5,976 bases of DNA from Betaproteobacteria bacterium RIFCSPLOWO2_02_FULL_68_150. Its GTDB lineage: Bacteria > Pseudomonadota > Gammaproteobacteria > Burkholderiales > SG8-39. The number at the start of each line of letters is the position of its first letter. Position 1 is the first letter of the stretch. Location of the stretch: NCBI GenBank assembly GCA_001771975.1, contig MERE01000087.1:1-5976 (forward strand), written 5' to 3'. The translations under genes were made by a program, and so were the position numbers. Below the pieces are notes generated by a model that saw nothing but the letters and a program-made list of their open reading frames with translations, had not been told where the DNA came from and did not search any database. Of the stretch, positions 1 through 5,207 are shown in pieces.

Positions 1-336
1 GTGCAGAAACCGGCTGCCAAGCCCGCAGCGGTCCCGCCACCGAAGCCGTCCGAACCCATGCCGCCGCAAGCGGCGCCGGCGAGTCCGAACCCGGCGGCCG
101 CAGAGCAGTTCGTGGTGCCGGTAGCGGCGCTTGCCAGCCAGGCGAAAGTGAAGGAACTGACCGGCAAGCTGAAGCAGGCTCGCCTGCCGTATTACACCGA
201 GTCCCTGGCGACTGCGAAAGGCACCGTGACCCGCGTGCGTGTAGGACCCTACGCCACGCGCGAGGCCGCCGACGAGGCGCAGCGTCAACTCACGCGGCTT
301 GGCCTGAAGCCCGGCAAAGTGCTCGCCAAGTCGTGA
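1..336 (+). CDS. SPOR-domain protein (DedD-like), 3' end only
   Basis: This is the C-terminal 111 residues of a protein whose start lies left of the window. The first codon here is GTG, but nothing upstream is visible to test it as a start, so I treat the gene as 5'-partial. Residues 1 to about 34 are a Pro/Ala-rich, low-complexity linker. Residues about 36 to 109 fit a SPOR domain: an opening FVVPVAAL strand, a helix rich in Lys and Leu, a central PYYTES strand, the TRVRVGPYATREAA core, and a last strand ending near VLAKS. SPOR domains bind peptidoglycan stripped of stem peptides and are found in cell-division and envelope proteins. DedD-like proteins usually have an N-terminal membrane anchor, a linker and this domain, and often precede cvpA and purF, as here. 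The opening strand has VAAL where many relatives have VGAF. The SPOR call is firm. The DedD name rests mainly on context. Confidence 0.85.
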   Translation: MQKPAAKPAAVPPPKPSEPMPPQAAPASPNPAAAEQFVVPVAALASQAKVKELTGKLKQARLPYYTESLATAKGTVTRVRVGPYATREAADEAQRQLTRLGLKPGKVLAKS

Positions 337-824
337 CCTGGATCGACTACGCGGTACTCGGCGTGTTTGCCGCCTCGGTGATCTGGGGCGCCTGGCGCGG
401 CCTGGTGCGCGAAGTCATCGCGATCCTCGGCTGGGTGATCGCGTTTCTCGCCGCCAACCTGTTCGCGGGACCGCTCGGCGAGGTGATGCCGCAGCAGATT
501 CCCGGCCCGGAACTGCGCCTCGCGGCGGCGTTTGTCGCGATCTTCGTCGGCTCCCTGGTGGTCACCTCGCTGGTCGGGCTGCTGCTTTCGAAAGCGGTAC
601 ACGCCGTAGGGCTGGCGGGCCTGGACCGCCTGCTCGGCGCGCTGTTCGGCATGGCGCGGGGGGCGCTGATCGTGCTGGCGGCGACGCTGCTCGCCGGATT
701 GAGCGGACTGCCGCGACAGCCGGCGTGGCACGATTCGCTCGTCGGCGGGTCGCTCGCGCAGGCAGCGCTGGCGCTCAAACCGCTGCTGCCGCCGGCGTTC
801 GCGCAGCGGCTGCGCTATGATTGA
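333..824 (+). CDS. cvpA: CvpA family inner membrane protein
   Basis: The product is a 163-residue, very hydrophobic protein, close to the roughly 160 residues usual for CvpA. Four membrane segments are visible at about residues 5-21, 26-46, 65-88 and 101-122, with Arg-containing loops between them such as WRGLVRE after the first. CvpA is required for colicin V production in E. coli and has been linked to envelope stress tolerance; its molecular activity is not well defined. The chosen start is GTG, whose last two bases overlap the TGA stop of the SPOR gene (GTGA). That arrangement suggests translational coupling, and the MTWIDYAVLG N-terminus is typical of the family. The gene lies directly upstream of purF, its usual partner in proteobacteria. 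Long minus-strand reading frames over this region lack any recognisable family features. Confidence 0.93.
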   Translation: MTWIDYAVLGVFAASVIWGAWRGLVREVIAILGWVIAFLAANLFAGPLGEVMPQQIPGPELRLAAAFVAIFVGSLVVTSLVGLLLSKAVHAVGLAGLDRLLGALFGMARGALIVLAATLLAGLSGLPRQPAWHDSLVGGSLAQAALALKPLLPPAFAQRLRYD

Positions 825-862
825 GCGTCTCACGGCAGCACGGTCCTCGGCTCACACAGACT

Positions 863-867
863 AAGGA
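863..867 (+). promoter_or_regulatory. Probable Shine-Dalgarno sequence of purF
   Basis: AAGGA is the only good match to the ribosome binding site in the 58 bases between cvpA and purF. It ends 15 bases before the ATG, which is longer than the usual 5 to 9. The ATG is still fixed by biochemistry, because the amidotransferase needs Cys as residue 2. I see no convincing sigma-70 promoter, terminator or PurR-like operator in this gap. Confidence 0.5.
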
Positions 868-882
868 ATTCGCGACCGACCC

Positions 883-2400
883 ATGTGCGGCATTCTCGGC
901 ATCGTCGCCCGTTCGCCTGTAAACCAGCTCCTGTACGACGGGCTGCTGCTGCTGCAGCACCGCGGCCAGGACGCCGCGGGCATCGTCACGGCCGAGGGCA
1001 AGAGCTTCCACATGCACAAGGGCGGCGGCCTGGTGCGCGACGTGTTCCGCACGCGCAACATGCGCGCGCTGCCGGGCAACATGGGGATCGCGCACTGCCG
1101 CTATCCGACCGCCGGCTCGGCGTACAACTCGGCGGAATCGCAGCCGTTCTACGTCAACTCGCCGTTCGGCATCGTGCTCGGCCACAACGGCAACCTGACC
1201 AACACCGATGCGCTGAAGGAGGAGATGTTCCGCCAGGACCTGCGGCACATCAACACCAACTCCGATTCGGAAGTGCTGCTCAACGTGCTGGCGCACGAAC
1301 TGGAGAATGCGGCGGTCAGGCTGCGGCTCGATCCGCAGACCATCTTCGCTGCAGTTTCCGCCGTGCATCGGCGCGTGCGCGGGGCGTACGCGGTGATCGC
1401 GATGATCGCCGGCTACGGCGTGCTCGCGTTCCGTGACCCTTACGGCATCCGCCCTGCGGTCATCGGCTACAACGAAACCGAGCAGGGCACCGAGTACATG
1501 GTGGCTTCGGAATCGGTTGCGCTCGACGCGCTCGGCTTTCGCCTCCTGCGCGACATCGCTCCCGGCGAGGCCGTGTTCATCGACGAGGACGGCGGTTTCT
1601 ACAGCCAGCAGTGCGCGCCGGAATCGTCGCTCAACCCCTGCATCTTCGAGTACGTGTACCTGGCGCGGCCGGACTCGCTCATCGACGGCGTCTCGGTGTA
1701 CGAAGCGCGCCTCAACATGGGCGAGCGCCTGGTGCAGAAGATCCAGCGCGACTACCGCCACCTCGACATCGACGTGGTGATCCCGATCCCGGACTCGAGC
1801 CGCCCGACCGCGCTGCAGGTGGCGCTCGGGCTGGGTGTGCCCTACCGCGAGGGCTTCGTCAAGAACCGCTACATCGGCCGCACCTTCATCATGCCGGGGC
1901 AGGCGGTGCGCCGGCGCTCGGTGCGCCAGAAGCTCAACGTCATCGCGATGGAGTTCCGCGGCAAGAACGTGCTGCTGGTGGACGACTCGATCGTGCGCGG
2001 CACCACCAGCCACGAGATCGTGCAGATGGCGCGCGAGTCGGGGGCGCGGCGGGTATTTTTCGCCACCGCGGCACCGCCGGTGCGCTATCCGAACGTGTAC
2101 GGCATCGACATGCCGACGCGCACCGAGCTGATCGCGGCGCACCGCAGCGAGCAGGACGTGGGGCGCGAGATCGGCGCCGATGCCCTCATCTACCAGGACC
2201 TCGACGCCCTCAAGGATGCGGTGCGCAGCATCAATCCGAAGCTGACCCAGTTCGAGGCCTCCTGCTTCGACGGCCACTATGTCACCGGTGACGTCACCAG
2301 CGATTACCTGAATACGATCGAGACGCGGCGCGACGCGGCGCGCGACCTCGATGAGGACGAGGCCGCCCAGCTCGATCTCAATCTCGTCACCACGCCGTGA
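883..2400 (+). CDS. purF: Amidophosphoribosyltransferase PurF
   Basis: PurF makes 5-phosphoribosylamine from PRPP and glutamine, the first committed step of purine synthesis in the cytoplasm. The 505-residue product matches the E. coli length. The N-terminal Ntn glutaminase domain (about 1-235) starts MCGI, so Cys2 becomes the nucleophile after Met removal. Arg73 (HCRYPT), Asn102-Gly103 (HNGN) and Asp128 (NSDSE) match the glutamine-site residues. The phosphoribosyltransferase domain (about 260-470) has the PRPP flexible loop at 323-336 (EGFVKNRYIGRTFI) and the PRPP signature VLLVDDSIVRGTTS at 363-376, with Asp367-Asp368. No propeptide precedes Cys2, which places it in the E. coli-like class rather than the processed iron-sulfur class of Bacillus. 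It follows cvpA in a likely operon. Its last codons overlap the predicted metZ promoter, and no terminator lies before the metZ leader, so purF transcripts probably read into that riboswitch. Confidence 0.98.
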   Translation: MCGILGIVARSPVNQLLYDGLLLLQHRGQDAAGIVTAEGKSFHMHKGGGLVRDVFRTRNMRALPGNMGIAHCRYPTAGSAYNSAESQPFYVNSPFGIVLGHNGNLTNTDALKEEMFRQDLRHINTNSDSEVLLNVLAHELENAAVRLRLDPQTIFAAVSAVHRRVRGAYAVIAMIAGYGVLAFRDPYGIRPAVIGYNETEQGTEYMVASESVALDALGFRLLRDIAPGEAVFIDEDGGFYSQQCAPESSLNPCIFEYVYLARPDSLIDGVSVYEARLNMGERLVQKIQRDYRHLDIDVVIPIPDSSRPTALQVALGLGVPYREGFVKNRYIGRTFIMPGQAVRRRSVRQKLNVIAMEFRGKNVLLVDDSIVRGTTSHEIVQMARESGARRVFFATAAPPVRYPNVYGIDMPTRTELIAAHRSEQDVGREIGADALIYQDLDALKDAVRSINPKLTQFEASCFDGHYVTGDVTSDYLNTIETRRDAARDLDEDEAAQLDLNLVTTP

Positions 2401-2412
2401 ATCTGCTATAGT
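2384..2412 (+). promoter_or_regulatory. Candidate sigma-70 promoter for metZ, overlapping the purF stop
   Basis: A -10 box TATAGT at 2407-2412 is preceded by TGC, giving an extended -10 element. TCGTCA at 2384-2389 lies 17 bases upstream and matches four of six positions of the -35 consensus TTGACA. Transcription would begin at about 2419-2421, immediately before the first paired base of the predicted SAM-II aptamer. That spacing is an independent reason to believe the promoter. The element overlaps the last five codons and stop of purF. Confidence 0.6.
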
Positions 2413-2420
2413 GCCCTCGC

Positions 2421-2473
2421 ATCGCGCCGATTTGAGCCACAGCTTGCGGGCGCGTTACAAATCCAGCTAAAGC
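2421..2473 (+). ncRNA. SAM-II (SAM-alpha) riboswitch aptamer upstream of metZ
   Basis: This roughly 53-base stretch fits the compact SAM-II pseudoknot. The P1 helix is a perfect 6-bp pairing of CGCGCC (2423-2428) with GGCGCG (2449-2454). The conserved loop GATTTGAGCC begins at 2429, right after the 5' arm. TTGC (2444-2447) precedes the 3' arm, TTACAAATC follows it, and the conserved AGCTAAAG is at 2465-2472. GATTT (2429-2433) and AAATC (2459-2463) are complementary, consistent with the known packing of these loops. GC at 2446-2447 can pair with GC at 2466-2467 to form the core of the second, pseudoknotted helix. The order and sequence match SAM-II RNAs known from memory upstream of metA, metX and metZ genes in alphaproteobacteria. 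SAM binding would report methionine sufficiency and repress metZ. The call rests on motif recall, not a covariance-model search. Confidence 0.9.
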
Positions 2474-2482
2474 GTGCCGTCG

Positions 2483-2508
2483 AAACCCGGTCCGCGAGGC
2501 CGGGTTTT
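2483..2508 (+). terminator. Intrinsic terminator-like hairpin between riboswitch and metZ
   Basis: AAACCCGG (2483-2490) pairs perfectly over 8 bp with CCGGGTTT (2500-2507). The loop is nine bases and can be tightened by a T·G and a C-G pair. The T tract is short, TTTT at 2505-2508, partly inside the stem and followed by CC, so termination may be incomplete. It starts ten bases after the aptamer and ends 32 bases before the metZ ATG, the place expected for the expression platform of a transcriptional riboswitch. It could also end read-through transcripts arriving from purF. Confidence 0.7.
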
Positions 2509-2528
2509 CCATTTCTGGCGCAGGCTGT

Positions 2529-2537
2529 GGGGATGGA
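2529..2537 (+). promoter_or_regulatory. Ribosome binding site of metZ
   Basis: The purine-rich GGGGATGGA lies just before the start; its GGGGA part ends seven bases before the ATG at 2541, a normal spacing. It supports the chosen start. The site lies in a segment that can fold with the bases just after the terminator (2507-2515), which might hide it from ribosomes. Confidence 0.7.
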
Positions 2538-2540
2538 ATC

Positions 2541-3713
2541 ATGACGAACTCCGATCAGCCCGCCACGCTTGCCGTGCGCGCCGGACAGCAGCGCAGCCAG
2601 TTCAACGAGCATTCCGAGGCGCTCTACCTCACTTCGAGCTTCGTGTTCGCCTCGGCGGCGCAGGCCGCCGGCCGCTTCAGCGGCGGCGACGAAGGCTATG
2701 TCTATTCGCGCTTCACCAACCCCACGGTGACCATGTTCCAGGCCCGCCTCGCGGCGCTGGAGGGCGCCGAGAGCTGCCTGGCGACCGCCTCCGGCATGTC
2801 GGCGATCCTGATGACGGCGATGTCGCTGCTGAAATCCGGCGATCACGTCGTGTGCTCCAATGCCGTATTCGGATCGACCGTGACGCTGTTCAGCAGCATC
2901 CTCGGGCGCTTCGGCGTGCAAACCACGTTCGTGCCGGCGAACGACCTGGCGGCCTGGCGGGCGGCGCTGCGACCGGACACGAAGCTGCTGTTTCTGGAAA
3001 CGCCCTCCAATCCGCTCATCGAAGTCGCCGACATCGGAGCGCTGGCGGCGGTGGCGCGGCAGGCGGGCGCGCTGCTCGCAGTGGACAACTGCTTGTGCAC
3101 CCCCGCGCTGCAACGCCCGCTCGAGCTGGGCGCGGACCTGGTGATCCATTCGGCCACCAAGTACCTCGACGGACAGGGCCGCGTGCTCGGCGGCGCCGTC
3201 TGCGGCGCCAAGCAGCTCGTGGGCGAAGGCATGCTGCCCTTCCTGCGCACCGCGGGCCCGAGCCTGTCGCCCTTCAACGCCTGGGTGGTGCTGAAAGGCC
3301 TCGAGACGCTCGAACTGAGGATGCTCGCGCAGTCCGGGCATGCGCTCGAACTCGCGCGCTGGCTCGAATCGCACCCGAAGGTGGCACGCGTTTTCTATCC
3401 CGGACTGGCCTCGCATCCGCAGCACGCGCTCGCGATGCGCCAGCAGCGCGCCGGCGGCGCCGTAGTGTCCTTCGAGGTGAAGGGCGGGCGCGAGGCGGCG
3501 TGGCGGGTGGTCGATGCGACGCGCCTGATCTCGATCACGGGAAATCTCGGCGACGTGAAGAGCACCATCACGCACCCTGCGACGACCACGCACGGCCGCA
3601 TTACGCCCGAGGCGCGCGCGGCCGCCGGCATTTCCGAGGGGCTGCTGCGCGTGGCGGTCGGGCTGGAGGCGGTGACCGACCTCGAGGCCGACCTGGCGCG
3701 CGGCCTCGCTTAG
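2541..3713 (+). CDS. metZ: O-succinylhomoserine sulfhydrylase MetZ (PLP enzyme)
   Basis: MetZ joins O-succinylhomoserine and sulfide to give homocysteine, the direct sulfhydrylation route to methionine in the cytoplasm. The 390-residue product is a fold-type I PLP enzyme of the Cys/Met metabolism family. YSRFTNPT has Tyr55 and Arg57, which bind the phosphate of the neighbouring subunit's PLP. Asp182 in VDNCLCTPALQRP contacts the pyridine nitrogen. Lys207 in SATKYLDGQGR is the Schiff-base lysine. The GQGRVLGG run after the lysine and the VDNCxCTPALQ form are characteristic of MetZ rather than MetB or MetC, and placement after purF is common for metZ. Relatives such as MetY use O-acetylhomoserine, so the exact substrate is inferred. 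The SAM-II leader fits a methionine-synthesis gene. Its TAG stop overlaps the lpxH stop on the other strand. Confidence 0.93.
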   Translation: MTNSDQPATLAVRAGQQRSQFNEHSEALYLTSSFVFASAAQAAGRFSGGDEGYVYSRFTNPTVTMFQARLAALEGAESCLATASGMSAILMTAMSLLKSGDHVVCSNAVFGSTVTLFSSILGRFGVQTTFVPANDLAAWRAALRPDTKLLFLETPSNPLIEVADIGALAAVARQAGALLAVDNCLCTPALQRPLELGADLVIHSATKYLDGQGRVLGGAVCGAKQLVGEGMLPFLRTAGPSLSPFNAWVVLKGLETLELRMLAQSGHALELARWLESHPKVARVFYPGLASHPQHALAMRQQRAGGAVVSFEVKGGREAAWRVVDATRLISITGNLGDVKSTITHPATTTHGRITPEARAAAGISEGLLRVAVGLEAVTDLEADLARGLA

Positions 3714-4441
3714 AAACCCACCAGCCGCGCGCCGACCTCGTCGACCACGAGATAGCCGCCGGGCCCGTACCAGTCGGGCAGCACCCAGCGCTCGCGGCGC
3801 GCGCCGTCGACTTCGAGCTCGTGGCGCGCCGCGCGATGCGTGTGGCCGTGGATCAGCCGCCTCACCCCATGGCGGCGAAACGCCGCGCGCACCGCCTCCG
3901 GCGCAACATCCATGATCTGCGCCGGCTTGGCGCCGATCACGGCTTTGCTCGTTTCGCGCATTTGCAGGACCGTCTCGCGGCGCACTGCGAGCGGCTGGCC
4001 GAGGAATTCGCGTTGCCAGGACCCCGAGCGGGCCGTGCGGCGCCAGGCCTGGTAGTCCTGATCGTCGGTGCACAGCGTGTCGCCGTGCATCAGCAGTGTC
4101 GGCTCGCCGCCCACCCGGAGGAGCGCCGGATCGTCGAGCAACTGCGCGCCGCTCGCGGCGCAGAACTCGCGGCCCAGCAGAAAGTCGCGGTTGCCGTGCA
4201 TCAGCCGGACCTCGACCCCCGCGTCGGTCAGCTCGCGCAGCCTGCGCGCGACGCGCCGCGCGAGCGGATCGCCGGAGGCGCCCAGCTCGTCGTCGCCGAT
4301 CCAGTACTCGAACAGGTCGCCGAGGACGTACAGCGCGTCGGCGCGCGCCGCCTCTTCTTCGAGGAAGCGGAACAGGCGCTCACTGGTCGCCGGACGCTCG
4401 CTCGCCAGGTGCAGGTCGGAGATGAAGAGCGCGCGGGCCAC
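3710..4441 (-). CDS. lpxH: UDP-2,3-diacylglucosamine diphosphatase LpxH
   Basis: LpxH cleaves UDP-2,3-diacylglucosamine to lipid X and UMP, the fourth step of lipid A synthesis, at the inner face of the inner membrane. The 243-residue product matches the family length of about 240. It has the metal-binding motifs of calcineurin-like phosphoesterases in order: SDLHL (Asp9, His11), GDLFEYWIGDD (Asp42), MHGNRDF (Asn84), MHGDTLCTDD (His119) and HGHTHR (His198, His200). These align with the E. coli manganese ligands. GNRDFLLG and DYQAWR are typical of LpxH rather than LpxI or LpxG. The start is GTG; the preceding isomerase gene ends TAA, followed by one base and then this GTG, so translation is probably coupled, with AAGAAG in the isomerase's last codons as a possible ribosome binding site. 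No terminator is visible at its 3' end, where it meets metZ. Confidence 0.95.
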   Translation of the reverse strand: MARALFISDLHLASERPATSERLFRFLEEEAARADALYVLGDLFEYWIGDDELGASGDPLARRVARRLRELTDAGVEVRLMHGNRDFLLGREFCAASGAQLLDDPALLRVGGEPTLLMHGDTLCTDDQDYQAWRRTARSGSWQREFLGQPLAVRRETVLQMRETSKAVIGAKPAQIMDVAPEAVRAAFRRHGVRRLIHGHTHRAARHELEVDGARRERWVLPDWYGPGGYLVVDEVGARLVGF

Positions 4442-4442
4442 C

Positions 4443-5039
4443 TTACTTCTTGTCGGGGACGAGCGTCACCTTCTCGATGACCACCGTTTCGCGCGGCACA
4501 TCGCGCGGGAAGATGCCCGCCGGGCCGGTCTCGACCCTGGCGATCTTCATCACCACGTCGAGCCCCGCAACGACCTTGCCGAACGCGGTGTAGCCGTAGC
4601 CGTCGCGCGCGTCGCCCCAGTTGAGGAAGGCGTTGTCCGCGACGTTGATGAAGAACTGCGCGGTGGCCGAATGCGGGTCGCCGGTGCGCGCCATCGCGAT
4701 GGTCCCGGTGTCGTTCTTCAGGCCCGCCTTGACGCCCATCTCGGCCTCGTTGCGGATCGGCTCGCGGGTCGTCTTCTGGCGCAGGTTGCGATCGAAGCCG
4801 CCGCCCTGGATCATGAATCCCGCGATGACGCGGTGAAACACGGTGCCCTCGTAATGCGCGTCCTTCACGTAGCGCAGGAAGTTTTCCACCGTCTGCGGCG
4901 TCCTGGCCGGGTACAGCTCGAGGCGAATGGTGCCGGCCGTGGTCTGGATATCCACCTGCGGATCGGCGGCGAGCCCGCCGCCGGCGGCGGCCGCGGCAGA
5001 CAGCGCGACCAGAGGCTTGAGCAGTTGCAGGAGTTTCAT
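4443..5039 (-). CDS. ppiA: Periplasmic cyclophilin-type peptidyl-prolyl isomerase
   Basis: The product is a 198-residue cyclophilin that speeds cis/trans change at X-Pro bonds of exported proteins. Residues 1 to about 25 form a Sec-type signal peptide: Lys2 and Lys8, a hydrophobic Leu/Ala core, a Gly run and a likely cut after GLAA before Asp26. The cyclophilin domain covers about 28-195. Arg70 in VFHRVIAGFMIQGGG is the catalytic arginine, with Phe75 and Gln78; IAMART (115-119) and SATAQFFIN (124-132) complete the active-site groove. Phe138 in AFLN stands where human cyclophilin A has Trp, as is usual in bacterial, cyclosporin-insensitive forms. The ATG is supported by the signal peptide and a purine-rich GAGAGAA just upstream. 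Cyclophilin genes next to lpxH and cysS are common in betaproteobacteria. The ppiA symbol reflects the exported form; the family call is firmer than the symbol. Confidence 0.92.
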   Translation of the reverse strand: MKLLQLLKPLVALSAAAAAGGGLAADPQVDIQTTAGTIRLELYPARTPQTVENFLRYVKDAHYEGTVFHRVIAGFMIQGGGFDRNLRQKTTREPIRNEAEMGVKAGLKNDTGTIAMARTGDPHSATAQFFINVADNAFLNWGDARDGYGYTAFGKVVAGLDVVMKIARVETGPAGIFPRDVPRETVVIEKVTLVPDKK

Positions 5040-5098
5040 CGGTTCTCTCTACGGGGTTGTCTTCGACGCAGCGCGCGCCTCGGACGCGGGCGGCACCG

Positions 5099-5107
5099 TG
5101 CTATGAT
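5099..5107 (+). promoter_or_regulatory. Candidate extended -10 promoter for cysS
   Basis: TGCTATGAT combines the extended -10 TG with TATGAT, a five of six match to TATAAT. No good -35 box is seen 16 to 18 bases upstream, which is acceptable for an extended -10 promoter. Transcription would start near 5114, leaving a leader of about 94 bases before cysS. The surrounding divergent region is very GC-rich, so this AT-rich patch stands out. Confidence 0.5.
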
Positions 5108-5114
5108 TTTTCCG

Positions 5115-5150
5115 GGGCCTGCGACGACCGCGCGATTCTAGACCAGGCCC
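5115..5150 (+). other. Inverted repeat in the cysS leader
   Basis: GGGCCTG (5115-5121) is the exact reverse complement of CAGGCCC (5144-5150), with 22 bases between. The RNA hairpin would begin at about the first transcribed base of the predicted cysS mRNA. No T tract follows, so it is not a terminator. It might stabilise the mRNA 5' end or be a protein-binding site; chance is also possible in DNA this rich in GC. Confidence 0.35.
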
Positions 5151-5163
5151 TGCGCGACCACAA
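5135..5163 (-). promoter_or_regulatory. Candidate promoter for the isomerase–lpxH pair
   Basis: On the minus strand, TAGAAT (5140 to 5135) matches five of six positions of the -10 consensus. TTGTGG (5163 to 5158) lies exactly 17 bases upstream and keeps the TTG of a -35 box. Transcription would start near 5128, giving a leader of about 88 bases before the isomerase ATG. This is a pattern match only. Confidence 0.4.
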
Positions 5164-5207
5164 TCGAGCTTCCAGCAGCAGCACCCGAACCCGCCGCAGC
5201 CCGGACC

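Noticed and set aside
825..882. A separate promoter or PurR operator for purF
   Set aside because: No -10/-35 pair with sensible spacing and no PurR-like palindrome is visible in this 58-base gap, so purF is more likely transcribed from upstream of cvpA.
775..2277. Minus-strand open frame of 500 codons opposite purF
   Set aside because: It is rich in His, Arg, Ala and Val with no recognisable motif, as expected of a reading-frame shadow in GC-rich DNA. PurF on the plus strand has all catalytic residues.
2406..4073. Minus-strand open frame of 555 codons across the metZ leader, metZ and part of lpxH
   Set aside because: Low-complexity Arg/Gly/Ala composition, no family features, and it crosses the boundaries of two well-supported genes.
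2474..4480. Plus-strand open frame of 668 codons over metZ, lpxH and the end of the isomerase gene
   Set aside because: It runs out of frame with metZ and antisense to lpxH, has Arg/Ala/Gly-rich composition and no motifs; it exists because stop codons are rare at this GC content.
5040..5207. A T-box or other known riboswitch in the cysS leader
   Set aside because: There is no T-box core sequence and no terminator/antiterminator pair. T-boxes are also not expected in proteobacteria. Only the short inverted repeat was kept.
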